58,590 bases of DNA from NCBI GenBank assembly GCA_023409435.1, contig JAEYHP010000164.1, positions 1 through 58,590 of the forward strand, read 5' to 3'. Below the pieces are notes generated by a model. It ran no database searches, was not told the DNA's origin, and saw only the letters and a program-made list of their open reading frames with translations. Source of the DNA: Bacillota bacterium (GTDB taxonomy: Bacteria; Bacillota; Clostridia; Christensenellales; CAG-138). The position numbers and the translations under genes are program-made. The first letter of the stretch is position 1. Each line of letters opens with the position of its first letter. Shown piece after piece: positions 34,182 to 43,055 of this stretch.

Positions 34182-36464
34182 TTGATTCCAGAAGGACTGA
34201 AACTCACCATGCACCAACTCAACAGGGAGGCGCTTGCAGGCGAGGAAGCGATTTTCCACTGCGCCAACGGCTACCTGGGCGTGCGCGGCTGCTTTGAGGA
34301 GGGGTACCCCCCGGAATTATTGAGCGTGCGCGGCGCCTATATCAACGGCTTTTACGACGACGCGGATATCCCCTATGGCGAAAAGCTGTACGGCTTTCCA
34401 ACCACGCGCCAGACGATCATCAACCTGCCCGATGCACAGACGATCACTTTGACCATAGACGGCGAACGGTTCGATCCTTTCTCCGACGGCCTGTTGGAGT
34501 ATGAACGGGCGCTCGATATGCGCCGGGGCGTCACGGAGCGCCGCATGCTGTGGCGCTCGCCTGGGGGGTACATGTTTCGGGTTACGGCGCGGCGTATGGC
34601 GAGCTTTTGTTTGCAAGAGCTATTCCTGATGGAATACGACGTAGAATCCGTGGATTATACGGGGCCGATCCAGATACATTCTTCTTTAAACGGCAATGTG
34701 GAGAATTATAGTGATCCCAACGATCCACGCGTTGCCCCCGGCGCTGCCCGCCATATTCTTGTGGAACAGGCCGGTACGGAAGACGGCGTGTTGCGCGTTG
34801 CTTGCCGCACCAGCCGCTCAGGGCTTAAAATTGCGTGCCGGGTACAGCATCTGCTGGAAGGGGAAGGGGACTTTGCCTACGGCTCTGACAGCCAGAGCGC
34901 CTGGGCGGATATTGAAGCAACTATAGAGCCGGGCGGGCGCGTGAAGCTTTATAAGCTGTGCGTGTACAGCGATTCGTTCAGGGCTCAGGACCCGTCCGCG
35001 CATGCTGCCGCCAAGCTTGAACAGGCGATTCGCTTAGGACCGGTTCATTGGCACGCGGAGCAGCAAAAGTATCTCAACGCGTTCTGGGAAAACGCCCGTG
35101 TGCTCATCGACGGGGACGCGGACGTGCAGGGGTATCTCGACTTCAACCTGTATCAGCTGCTGCAGTCGGCGGGGAAGGACGGTATCAGCAACGTCCCCGC
35201 GAAGGGGTTAAGTGGCGAAGGGTACGAGGGACATTATTTCTGGGATACCGAAGTTTATGTGTTCCCATTCTTCCTTTTCACCGATCCGGAAATGGCAAAA
35301 AGCCTGCTCGACTACCGCTACGGTATCCTGTCTCAAGCGCGGGAGCACGCGCGCCTGCTGGGGCACGGAACCGGCGCGCTCTACCCCTGGCGCACCATTG
35401 CAGGGAGCGAATGCTCCTCCTATTTCCCGTCCGGCTCCGCGCAGTACCACATCAACGCTGACGTCGCGCATTCGTTCATCCAGTATTACCTTGCCACAGG
35501 CGATATTACCTACATGGCTGAAAAGGGCGCGGAAGTCCTCATTGAAACGGCGCGGCTGTGGCTGGACGCGGGGCATATGGATAATGGGCGCTTTTTCATC
35601 GACTGCGTGACCGGTCCCGACGAATACACCTGCCTGGTCAACAACAATTACTATACCAATGCGGGTGCGCGGGAAAATCTCCGCTGGGCGGCCAATATCT
35701 GCGCAACGTTGCGGGGAGCGGGCCTGTTTGATCGCGTACAGGCGCAGACGGATGTGAGTGAGGAAGAGGAGAGGCGCTTTCTGGAGGCCGCCGAAGCGAT
35801 GTACCTGCCCTATGACGAACGCTTGGGGATCCTGATGCAGGACGACAGCTTCCTCAACAAAAAGCGGCTGGATCTTACCGGTATCCCCAAGGAAAATTTC
35901 CCTTTGCTGCTGCATTACCACCCGCTGTTTATCTATCGCCATCAGGTCTGCAAACAGCCGGACGCCGTATTGGCGCTGTACCTGTTCGGCGACGGGGTGG
36001 GGGAGGACGCTGCAAGGCGCACCTATGCGTATTACGAGGCCGTTACTACCCACGATTCCTCGCTTTCCAAATGCATATTCAGCATTATGGCAGCGCGGTT
36101 GGGGGATGCGGAGAAGGCCTATGAATATTTCAGGGAAACCGCCTCCGCCGATCTGAACGACGCCCACGCCAACACGCGCGACGGCCTACATGTGGCCAGT
36201 GTCGGCGGCGCGTATCTTGCCGTCGCCTCCGGCTTCTGCGGGCTTTCCGCAGGCCGGGAAGGGATTTCCCTTAACCCGCGGCTTCCGCGTCACTGGAGCC
36301 GGGTACAGTTCCGCGTCCATTATCGGGGGAGCATGCTTGCGGTTGACGCGACGCGGAAAAGCTGTTCCGTAGCAGTGGAAGCGGGCAGACCGCAGCGCGT
36401 GAAAATCGGCGGTACCGCCTATACCGTGGGGCGTTCGCCTGTCACGGTGCGCTGTGACGAATAA
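34182..36464 (+). CDS. Glycoside hydrolase family 65 disaccharide phosphorylase (maltose/trehalose/kojibiose type)
   Basis: 760 residues if TTG 34182 is used; the preceding GTG (34173) is part of the GAGGTG ribosome site. The GH65 domains appear in order: N-terminal beta-sandwich (ANGYLGVRGCFEEG), the (alpha/alpha)6 barrel with YFWDTEVYVFPFF, and the catalytic acid Glu481 in TGPDEYTCLVNNNYYTN, then a C-terminal jelly roll. The enzyme splits an alpha-glucoside with phosphate to beta-glucose-1-phosphate and a sugar. Linkage specificity cannot be read. No beta-phosphoglucomutase gene follows, which is often the partner. Last gene of the sugar operon. Confidence 0.93.
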   Translation: MIPEGLKLTMHQLNREALAGEEAIFHCANGYLGVRGCFEEGYPPELLSVRGAYINGFYDDADIPYGEKLYGFPTTRQTIINLPDAQTITLTIDGERFDPFSDGLLEYERALDMRRGVTERRMLWRSPGGYMFRVTARRMASFCLQELFLMEYDVESVDYTGPIQIHSSLNGNVENYSDPNDPRVAPGAARHILVEQAGTEDGVLRVACRTSRSGLKIACRVQHLLEGEGDFAYGSDSQSAWADIEATIEPGGRVKLYKLCVYSDSFRAQDPSAHAAAKLEQAIRLGPVHWHAEQQKYLNAFWENARVLIDGDADVQGYLDFNLYQLLQSAGKDGISNVPAKGLSGEGYEGHYFWDTEVYVFPFFLFTDPEMAKSLLDYRYGILSQAREHARLLGHGTGALYPWRTIAGSECSSYFPSGSAQYHINADVAHSFIQYYLATGDITYMAEKGAEVLIETARLWLDAGHMDNGRFFIDCVTGPDEYTCLVNNNYYTNAGARENLRWAANICATLRGAGLFDRVQAQTDVSEEEERRFLEAAEAMYLPYDERLGILMQDDSFLNKKRLDLTGIPKENFPLLLHYHPLFIYRHQVCKQPDAVLALYLFGDGVGEDAARRTYAYYEAVTTHDSSLSKCIFSIMAARLGDAEKAYEYFRETASADLNDAHANTRDGLHVASVGGAYLAVASGFCGLSAGREGISLNPRLPRHWSRVQFRVHYRGSMLAVDATRKSCSVAVEAGRPQRVKIGGTAYTVGRSPVTVRCDE

Positions 36465-36803
36465 TAGATTGCGAAACAGATCTGGAACGGCCGCCATTGG
36501 GGAAACTAACATGAAAACGCCCCCGCTACGCTTAAAGGCGTTATCAATCGCTACAACATGATTGGCCAGTCAAAGAGGAGATATCCGAAAAGGATACCTC
36601 CTTTGTTTTCCCTCGGGCGGACCATATCGATATTTCAAAAGATATGGACTAACCAGTCCTGCCATTGGATTTAAAAGCCGTTTCGGTTATAATCCAAGGC
36701 AGATGATATTGTATATGATACTTGAAGGCGTGCGCCATGATCAGAAACGGCAAGGTCCGCCCTATTAATTGGATATTCAAATATATAAAAAGAGGTACAA
36801 AAG
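36465..36803 (+). other. Intergenic after GH65, no recognised gene
   Basis: 339 bp. An open frame at 36562-36768 begins inside the terminator hairpin and its product is not recognised, so it is not called. The GNAT ribosome site (AGAGG) lies at the right end. Confidence 0.55.
36572..36612 (+). terminator. Rho-independent terminator of the sugar operon
   Basis: AGAGGAGATATCC pairs with GGATACCTCCTTT (one mismatch, one wobble) around GAAAA, followed by TTTGTTTTCC. Confidence 0.75.
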
Positions 36804-37238
36804 ATGAGCCTATCGGTTAGAAATGCGTCGATTGAAGATTTTGATGATGTTTACCCTCTGTTTGAGCAGCTGTGGCCGAATAAAGCGCTGAACTGGGCCG
36901 AACTTCATAAGGTGTTTGAAAGGGCCGTAATTTCTGAAACAGATGAGTTGTTTTGCGCCGTGCTGGAGGAAGAAATCATTGGCTTTTGCGCATATGCAAT
37001 CGTCAATAATCTTTGGCAGGAAGGGTATATCTCTTATATTTATGCGATGGTTATCGATCAAAGATTCAGAGGGAAGGGATTTGGCACCAGGCTGATCACC
37101 GAAGCGATCGATCGGTCAAAGGCGCAGGGAATGAAGAGGGTCGAACTGGATTCGGGCTTCCAACGAGAAAAAGCGCATGAGTTTTATATCAAACTCGGAT
37201 TTGAGAAGCGGGCGTATTTATTTTCCTATACGTTATGA
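36804..37238 (+). CDS. GNAT-family N-acetyltransferase
   Basis: 144 residues, the normal size. The acetyl-CoA motif A is DQRFRGKGFGTRLI (about residues 83-96), preceded by the beta-4 strand ISYIYAMVI and followed by RVELDSGFQREKAHEFYIKLGFEKR (motif B). Acceptor unknown. AGAGG ribosome site. Its stop overlaps by ATGA with a short MerR-like fragment. Confidence 0.9.
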   Translation: MSLSVRNASIEDFDDVYPLFEQLWPNKALNWAELHKVFERAVISETDELFCAVLEEEIIGFCAYAIVNNLWQEGYISYIYAMVIDQRFRGKGFGTRLITEAIDRSKAQGMKRVELDSGFQREKAHEFYIKLGFEKRAYLFSYTL

Positions 37239-37297
37239 ACTCCTCTGTATCTGAAGTGTCCCGGCTGACGGGGCTGTCTGGCCGGTATACGAAATAA
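37235..37297 (+). pseudogene. Possible MerR-family remnant (N-terminus only)
   Basis: Twenty codons starting with ATG overlapping the GNAT stop read MNSSVSEVSRLTGLSGRYTK and then TAA. The VSEVSRLTGLS segment resembles the first helix-turn-helix of MerR regulators (normally followed by VRTLRYY). No continuation was found in other frames downstream. The call rests on one short motif. Confidence 0.3.
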
Positions 37298-37518
37298 AGG
37301 AGGCAAATCGGAGAACAAGGAGCAGAAGAGAAGTCTTCCAGAATGTTGGATAATTGCACAGCGGGGAAAAGTGATTGAAAAGATCTGCTTATGGCTCTAT
37401 GCGTATCATGCTCCCGGCACAAATGACATCCGAAAAAACAGGAGGAAGTCTTCTGTTTGATCTGATACATTGAAAGAAACGCATGGAGAATTCTGTGCAA
37501 TACGGAACGGGCGGTAAT

Positions 37519-38175
37519 ATGACAAACACATATTTTAATCCGGGCTGCGCTTTGAGCATCTACAAGCCCGAACTGGAGAATAAACTTTTAGCGTTTTTAA
37601 ATAAGAGCTACGGAGAGGCCCAATTACACAAAATATGCTGCCGCCATGATCCGCGGTTGGAAGCGGGCTCATTGATTATCAACATATGCGCCGACTGCGA
37701 CAGGCGGTTTCGAAGCTTGTATGAGGGAATATCAACCGTTTCTTTGTGGGAAGTGCTGGATGGCCTGGATACATTCCCGTATCCCGACTATGAAAGGATG
37801 AAACTGTCGGTGCATGACGCCTGCCCCGTGCGCGAGAAGACGCAGGTGCATCAGGCTGTGCGCAGTCTGTTAAGCAAGATGAACATTGAGGTTGTGGAAA
37901 CGGAGTTTTTCGGCACGCGCTCGATCTGCTGCGGGGATGATTTCTACCCGATCCTTCCGGTTGAGCAGGTCTACCAGCGAATGAAAAAACGGGCGGATAT
38001 GATGCCCTGCGACGACGTCTGCGTCTACTGCGTATCCTGTATCAAATCCATGCATATCGGCGGAAAGAGGCCAAGGCATCTTATCGACCTTCTCATGGGT
38101 GAAACAACCGAGCCGCAGATATACGACACCGTGCAGTGGCACAACCAACTGCAGGACTATATTGAAGCACATTAA
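37519..38175 (+). CDS. Cys-rich CCG/HdrB-like Fe-S protein
   Basis: 218 residues from ATG 37519, chosen because family members begin just before the NPGCAL motif; an in-frame ATG at 37483 is an alternative. Cys pairs occur in FNPGCALSIY, KICCRHD, NICADCDRR, HDACPVREK, SICCGDDF and VYCVSCIKS. HDACP plus CCGDD matches the two-module cysteine-rich domain (CCG) of heterodisulfide reductase HdrB, glycolate oxidase GlcF and LutA. It is a stand-alone form with only a loose second module, so an electron-transfer or metal-binding role is inferred, not shown. Converges with the FGase-like gene 23 bp away. Confidence 0.72.
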   Translation: MTNTYFNPGCALSIYKPELENKLLAFLNKSYGEAQLHKICCRHDPRLEAGSLIINICADCDRRFRSLYEGISTVSLWEVLDGLDTFPYPDYERMKLSVHDACPVREKTQVHQAVRSLLSKMNIEVVETEFFGTRSICCGDDFYPILPVEQVYQRMKKRADMMPCDDVCVYCVSCIKSMHIGGKRPRHLIDLLMGETTEPQIYDTVQWHNQLQDYIEAH

Positions 38176-38198
38176 GGATACCTTATCCGGCAAAATCT

Positions 38199-38957
38199 TT
38201 ATTCCGTCCACGCCGCCGCCGCGTGCAGCAGCGCGCTGCAAATTGCCTGCATGCGTTCGAACCTGTTGCTTTTCTGCATGATCTGTTCGTCCATATACAG
38301 CCTGCGGTTGACTTCAACCATCACGCTTTTTACACGCTTGTCCCGGCGGTAATGCGCCAAGGGGGTGATGCTTCCCGAATAGGGCGTGTTAAAGCGTACA
38401 TACATGCGCTCTTTGCGTGCCGTTTCCGCCATTATGTCCCGTAAAGAATCGGGCGTATGGAAGGAATCCGTGCCAATGCAGATATCCGGCCGCTTCAGCA
38501 GGCAGCTTAGGCGCACTGGCCTTTTTGAATGGAAGGAATGGCAATCTACGATCGTGCAGCGGCCGTATTGTGCAAGGGCTGCTTCCACCGCTTCAGTAAG
38601 GCGCTGGTGATGCGGGTCGTAATATTCCTGGAGGATACATTCGCGTTCGGCTGCATCGTATTCGCGCAACGGCCTGCCGTCCCATGTGCGGATATAAACC
38701 GCGCCCTCTCCGCGCTTTGCGTTTGGCTCCTGCGCGTCGTTACGGAAACGCTCCACGTCGCAAACCAGGCGGCTTACGGGCGCTACGACGCGCGCGGAAA
38801 ATTCCGCGTCCGAAAATAGCTCATCGGTAAAGGCGTCCGTTTTCTGGCAAAGCTCATGAAACAGTTCCGCGTCGGTCAGCAGAATACCCTCCCGATACTT
38901 AGGAGGGACCCATATGGAACTGTGGGGAAAATGCAGCACGACATGTCCTGTTTCCAT
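38199..38957 (-). CDS. N-formylglutamate amidohydrolase-family protein
   Basis: 252 residues from ATG 38957, 5 bp after the EcfT stop (translational coupling; no good ribosome site). N-terminal VVLHFPHSSIWVP, the VCDVERFRND segment, TIVDCHSFHS (metal His/Asp) and VNTPYSG-like FNTPYSGSITP match PF05013. Classical HutG-type enzymes release formate from N-formylglutamate in histidine degradation, but no hut gene is nearby. It is the last gene of the SAM-hydrolase/ECF operon, so a related N-acyl substrate handled with the imported compound is possible. Confidence 0.85.
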   Translation of the reverse strand: METGHVVLHFPHSSIWVPPKYREGILLTDAELFHELCQKTDAFTDELFSDAEFSARVVAPVSRLVCDVERFRNDAQEPNAKRGEGAVYIRTWDGRPLREYDAAERECILQEYYDPHHQRLTEAVEAALAQYGRCTIVDCHSFHSKRPVRLSCLLKRPDICIGTDSFHTPDSLRDIMAETARKERMYVRFNTPYSGSITPLAHYRRDKRVKSVMVEVNRRLYMDEQIMQKSNRFERMQAICSALLHAAAAWTE

Positions 38958-38962
38958 AGGCG

Positions 38963-39829
38963 TTAAGGCAGCGGCACCCACGGGCACCAATAATCAAACG
39001 GCGCCGGGTGCAGCTGACGGAAATAGATGATATAAAACAGATCCACCAGGAACAGCAGCAATATGAATACGCGCATCAGTTGATCGGCGCGGGTTGGTTC
39101 GTGCTCGCTGTACCAGGTGCGCTTTTTCTCCTTGCCGAAGCTTCGAAGGTCCATGGAGCTTGAGATATTTTCCACTTTCGCGAAGGAACTGATGATGAGC
39201 GGCATCAGCATCAGCGTGGTGTGCTTGAGCTTCTTGAACGCGGACACGCGCTTTGTATCCAGTTCCAGCCCGCGCATCTGCATGGAATTTTTGATATCCG
39301 TATAATCCCGTGCGATATCGGGTATGGTGCGGAAAGCCAAAGACACGATGATGCATACCTTGTACGGAAGCCCCACACCGTTGAGTCCCGCGGCGAGTTC
39401 CGAGGGCGTGATGGAAAGCACAAACACAAGCGCTGCGGCCAGTGAGCAGACGCGCTTGAAAAACATCACGCTGACATACCAGATGAGTTCCTTGCTCAGG
39501 TACAGGTGTTCGGAATAGCGCCAGAGTATCGTCTCCATGCCGCATTTGGTCAAACCGGACTGTGGGGAGATAAAAAACACCATCAGGGAGCCGATCACCC
39601 CGCTTACCAGCGTCAAGAACCCCAATATAAAGAGTATGGGTTTGTAATTCGGCTTCATGGATATGATGAACGCCGTGCACAGGAAAAACATCGGCAGCAT
39701 CACCCGAAGATCGAACGTCGCGATGATATACACCGTGATGGCGAGGAACAGCAATACCTTGGTTTTGCCGTTAAGACGGTGCAGCCAAGTTGTGCCGGGT
39801 GCGTAGCTGATGACAAACCGGTTATTCAC
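38963..39829 (-). CDS. ecfT: ECF transporter T component (EcfT/CbiQ family)
   Basis: 288 residues, five to six membrane helices, with the cytosolic coupling region carrying two XRX motifs as MQMRGLELD and DLRSFGKEK (usual form A-R-G). It scaffolds the ATPases and S component. Start ATG 39829 overlaps the ATPase gene by 8 bp. Confidence 0.9.
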   Translation of the reverse strand: MNNRFVISYAPGTTWLHRLNGKTKVLLFLAITVYIIATFDLRVMLPMFFLCTAFIISMKPNYKPILFILGFLTLVSGVIGSLMVFFISPQSGLTKCGMETILWRYSEHLYLSKELIWYVSVMFFKRVCSLAAALVFVLSITPSELAAGLNGVGLPYKVCIIVSLAFRTIPDIARDYTDIKNSMQMRGLELDTKRVSAFKKLKHTTLMLMPLIISSFAKVENISSSMDLRSFGKEKKRTWYSEHEPTRADQLMRVFILLLFLVDLFYIIYFRQLHPAPFDYWCPWVPLP

Positions 39830-41540
39830 TAGCCTTCACCATCCTTTCGTACCGGATGAAATGCTCGATGAACGCTTCCGGCGGCAGCTCGAGAAGTTTT
39901 GCGAGCAGGTAGAGCGAAGTCTGCTTGAGGTTTGCCTGCTCTATAATCGCATTGTCCGAAAGCACGCCGTACACCGAGGCGTCGGCAATAATTTCCCCGT
40001 CGGCGAACACGATGGCGCGTTCGGTATTTTCTATAGCCAAGTGCATGTCGTGCGTCACGAACAGCAGCGTCTTGCGGTACCGTTCGTTGAGCTCGTTGAT
40101 GAACCGTATGATCTCCGTATAGTGCCGGTAATCCTGCCCGGCCGTCGGCTCGTCGAGTATGATTACGGTGGGTTCAAGCGCCATGATGGAGGCGATTGTC
40201 ACGCGCTTTTTCTGCCCGTAGCTCACGGCGTCCACCGGCCAGTTGCGCATAGGGTAGAGCCCGCAGGTTTCAAGCGCCCGCTGCACGCGGTGCTTTCTTT
40301 CCTCTTCCGGAAGATTGCGGATTTTAAGCGCAAGCCCAACCTCTTCCGCGATGATGTCCTTCACCAGCATCTGGTTGGGATTCTGCATGACATAGCCGAT
40401 TTTTTCTCCGATCTCCTTGATCGTCATGCGGGAATATTCCGCGCCGCCGATGTAGATGGCGCCCGTGCGCGGGCGCAGCACGCCGCAGATGAGCCGCGCA
40501 AGCGTGGATTTCCCCGCCCCGTTCTTGCCGATGATGGCGATACGCTCGCCTTCGTGCACGGCAAAGGAGAGGTTTCGTGCCACGTCCTTTCCTTTGTGTG
40601 TGTAGGAAAAGGATACGTGTTCCGCGCGGATGCACTCCGGCCCGTATTCGCGTTCCTCTTCGGGCGCGGGCGCGTGGTGGAACGCGATCAGCTTTTTTTG
40701 ATCTTCCTCCGTAAGCTCCAGATGGTTGATATCGCTTAACGTATCGTTGTCAGGAAGCGTACATCCCGCATATTTCATGGCGGTAATGTAGAGCGGCTCG
40801 CGTATGCCGTATGTCTGCAAAAGAGAAGAGCACAAAAGCTCGTTCGGCGTCAGATCCGCCACGATGCGCCCTTCGCCCATCAACAGTATCCTGTCCACGG
40901 GCCGGTGCAGCACATCTTCGAGCCTGTGCTCTATGATCACCACGGTTTTGTTGTGTTCCCTTGAAATTTCATCGATCAGTTCGATCGCGTCAACGCCCGT
41001 TTGCGGATCCAACGAGGCCAGCGGCTCATCGAACAGCAGGATGTTGACATGCTCGTGTATCACGCCCGCCAGGGCGACCTTCTGCTTTTGCCCGCCCGAA
41101 AGGTCAAAGGGAAGCGCGGCGAGAAACTCCTGCATGGAGACGATGCTGGCGGAGTCGTACACCCGCGGGAGCATCTCGCTGCGCGGCACCATTTCGTTTT
41201 CCATCGAGAACGCGATATCCTCGCCCACGGAAAGCCCTACAAACTGCGCGTCCGGATCCTGCATGACGGTGCCTACCTCTTTGGAGAGCTCAAACACCGA
41301 AAGCGCGCGGGTATCCTTGCCGTTCACCTTGCAGCAGCCGGTGATTGTCCCCGCCCGGGAGAAGGGGATCAGGCCGTTGATGCAACTGCACAACGTGGAT
41401 TTGCCGCAGCCCGAAGGCCCCAGTATCAGCACCTTTTCGCCCTCGTATATCGTCAGATCGATATCAAAGAGCGTGGGCTTGCTCTGGACCTTGTACTGGA
41501 ACCCGAGACCTTCAAATTGTATGACGGGTTTTCTTTCCAT
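39822..41540 (-). CDS. ECF transporter ATPase, fused A-A' dimer in one chain (CbiO-CbiO)
   Basis: 572 residues with two complete nucleotide-binding domains. Half 1: Walker A GPSGCGKST, signature LSGGQKQKVAL, Walker B LLFDEPLASLD, H-loop IIEHRLEDV. Half 2 from about residue 310: Walker A GKNGAGKST, signature VSYGQKKRVTI, Walker B IILDEPTAGQD, H-loop VTHDMHLA. Fusion of EcfA1 and EcfA2 is known for dedicated (YkoD-like) ECF systems. Sits between S and T genes. Confidence 0.95.
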   Translation of the reverse strand: MERKPVIQFEGLGFQYKVQSKPTLFDIDLTIYEGEKVLILGPSGCGKSTLCSCINGLIPFSRAGTITGCCKVNGKDTRALSVFELSKEVGTVMQDPDAQFVGLSVGEDIAFSMENEMVPRSEMLPRVYDSASIVSMQEFLAALPFDLSGGQKQKVALAGVIHEHVNILLFDEPLASLDPQTGVDAIELIDEISREHNKTVVIIEHRLEDVLHRPVDRILLMGEGRIVADLTPNELLCSSLLQTYGIREPLYITAMKYAGCTLPDNDTLSDINHLELTEEDQKKLIAFHHAPAPEEEREYGPECIRAEHVSFSYTHKGKDVARNLSFAVHEGERIAIIGKNGAGKSTLARLICGVLRPRTGAIYIGGAEYSRMTIKEIGEKIGYVMQNPNQMLVKDIIAEEVGLALKIRNLPEEERKHRVQRALETCGLYPMRNWPVDAVSYGQKKRVTIASIMALEPTVIILDEPTAGQDYRHYTEIIRFINELNERYRKTLLFVTHDMHLAIENTERAIVFADGEIIADASVYGVLSDNAIIEQANLKQTSLYLLAKLLELPPEAFIEHFIRYERMVKASE

Positions 41541-41553
41541 GGGCGCGCTTTCC

Positions 41554-42147
41554 TTATGCTTCTTCTTTTAGGTTGGTGCGGGCCCTATAGCGGTTGGCGA
41601 GCAGTATCAGTATGGGGATGCCCACGATGATAAGCACCGCCGTGTTGGATATGCCCGAAGCGAAGGACTGCAGGAACGTGATCTCAAGATCCGCGGAATA
41701 GAACAGGCTCGTCATGAGCGGCGTGATGAGGCCGAAGGCCACCGCATTGCCGATAATGGCGCATACCGCATAGATGATCGCGTGGGTTGCCTTGAACATG
41801 CCTTCCGTAATGCGCGCGCCGTATACCGGCAGCAGCCCCACGAAGAAACCGAGGAACGCGTTGCCTACGGACCAATCAAACCAGAAGCCCCAGCCGCCGA
41901 TGAGATCCGCGAGCACGTTGCCCAACAACAGCGTCGCCATGGCGGGCAAAGGCCCAAACAGCGCGCCGACCACCACGGGTATGATCATGGCGGTGGTGAG
42001 ATACGTGTTGGTGAAAACAGGGATGCTCCCGAACACCATAAGTACGCCGAACAGCGCCGCGCCGATCGCGATGCCCACGATAGTCTTGGTGTTCCACTCG
42101 CCTACGATCTGCTTGCCCAAGCTCTTTTTCACTGCCGGATTTTCCAT
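41554..42147 (-). CDS. ECF transporter S component, specificity unknown
   Basis: 197 residues with about six membrane helices (VGIAIGAALFGVLMVFGS; PVVVGALFGPLPAMATLLLGNVLADLIGG; IIYAVCAIIGNAVAFG). The layout is that of YkoE/MtsA-like S components. Good GGGGGTG ribosome site. The dedicated A, T and SAM hydrolase genes imply a vitamin, purine/adenosine-like or methionine-related ligand (inference only). Confidence 0.82.
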   Translation of the reverse strand: MENPAVKKSLGKQIVGEWNTKTIVGIAIGAALFGVLMVFGSIPVFTNTYLTTAMIIPVVVGALFGPLPAMATLLLGNVLADLIGGWGFWFDWSVGNAFLGFFVGLLPVYGARITEGMFKATHAIIYAVCAIIGNAVAFGLITPLMTSLFYSADLEITFLQSFASGISNTAVLIIVGIPILILLANRYRARTNLKEEA

Positions 42148-42215
42148 TTGTACACCCCCATAAATTTTTTATATATGACTGCGTCCGCCAGCAAGGGTAA
42201 CAGAATAAAAAAGCA

Positions 42216-43055
42216 TCACAGTTTCCGGAACAGCACTTTCCAGTGCGTGCCGGTGCCGATATTATACGCTCTTGCGAAGCTGCCCTGATTGATGGCTGCC
42301 GCGATGCGGTAGAGGGAGTTTACATAGATAATGGGCTCGCCGATATGCACATCCGCAAACGAGCGCCCGTAAACGATACGGTTCTGGTAAACAAGCGAAG
42401 CGCCGTTGTATATCGTCATCTCCACGCGTTCCCCAAACGCAGAGCACACGCGCTCGAATTCTTCCCGTGGGATATTCGTCCACAGGCTTCCAAAACGGAC
42501 GTCGAGGATATCGATGCATCCGGCCACCGTATTTTCATGTTGCGTTACTTCGCCCACGGGAAGCTCCAGCATGTCCTCCACGGGAAGCGGACCTCCCACT
42601 TCCTCAAACGCGATCTTGCCTGAAGCGAGTTTAGCGCCGGTATTCGCGTACACATCCCGGCCATGGAAGGTGTAGGAGAATTCCGTATTCTTCCGGCGGT
42701 GCCGCTCCTCGTCGATCTCGCGCACAGCTGCAAGGCCAATGAATTTCTTGATATGCGTCAAGGTACCGTTATCCGGCGTTACGATATAATGCCCGCTCTT
42801 TGTTTTTGCGACGACGCTTTTCCGGTCGCTTCCCACGCCCGGGTCCACGACCGAAGCGAATACCGTGCCCTCCGGCCAGTATTCCACCGCCTGGAACAGG
42901 CGATAGGATGCCTCCCAGATGTTGTACTGTGTAATCTCATGCGTGAGATCATAAATCTTAAGCGTCTCGTCCACAGCCAGCGCCACGCCGTACATGGCGC
43001 ACACCGCGCCGTCGGTCAGGCCGAAATCGCTCTGAAAAACCAGGCTGCTTTTCAT
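42216..43055 (-). CDS. SAM hydroxide adenosyltransferase (DUF62) paralog A
   Basis: 279 residues from ATG 43055 (GGGAGGA site). The D-R-H set of the family is present at Asp71 and Arg78 (VVDPGVGSDR) and His131 (FHGRDVYA), with N-terminal FQSDFG. The established reaction of the family is hydrolysis of S-adenosylmethionine to adenosine and methionine; relatives are the fluorinase and chlorinase. Overlaps paralog B by four bases. Confidence 0.93.
   Translation of the reverse strand: MKSSLVFQSDFGLTDGAVCAMYGVALAVDETLKIYDLTHEITQYNIWEASYRLFQAVEYWPEGTVFASVVDPGVGSDRKSVVAKTKSGHYIVTPDNGTLTHIKKFIGLAAVREIDEERHRRKNTEFSYTFHGRDVYANTGAKLASGKIAFEEVGGPLPVEDMLELPVGEVTQHENTVAGCIDILDVRFGSLWTNIPREEFERVCSAFGERVEMTIYNGASLVYQNRIVYGRSFADVHIGEPIIYVNSLYRIAAAINQGSFARAYNIGTGTHWKVLFRKL

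Noticed and set aside
36562..36768. 68-codon frame after GH65, considered as a transposase or AraC fragment
   Set aside because: It starts inside the terminator stem and its product matches no motif I can name.
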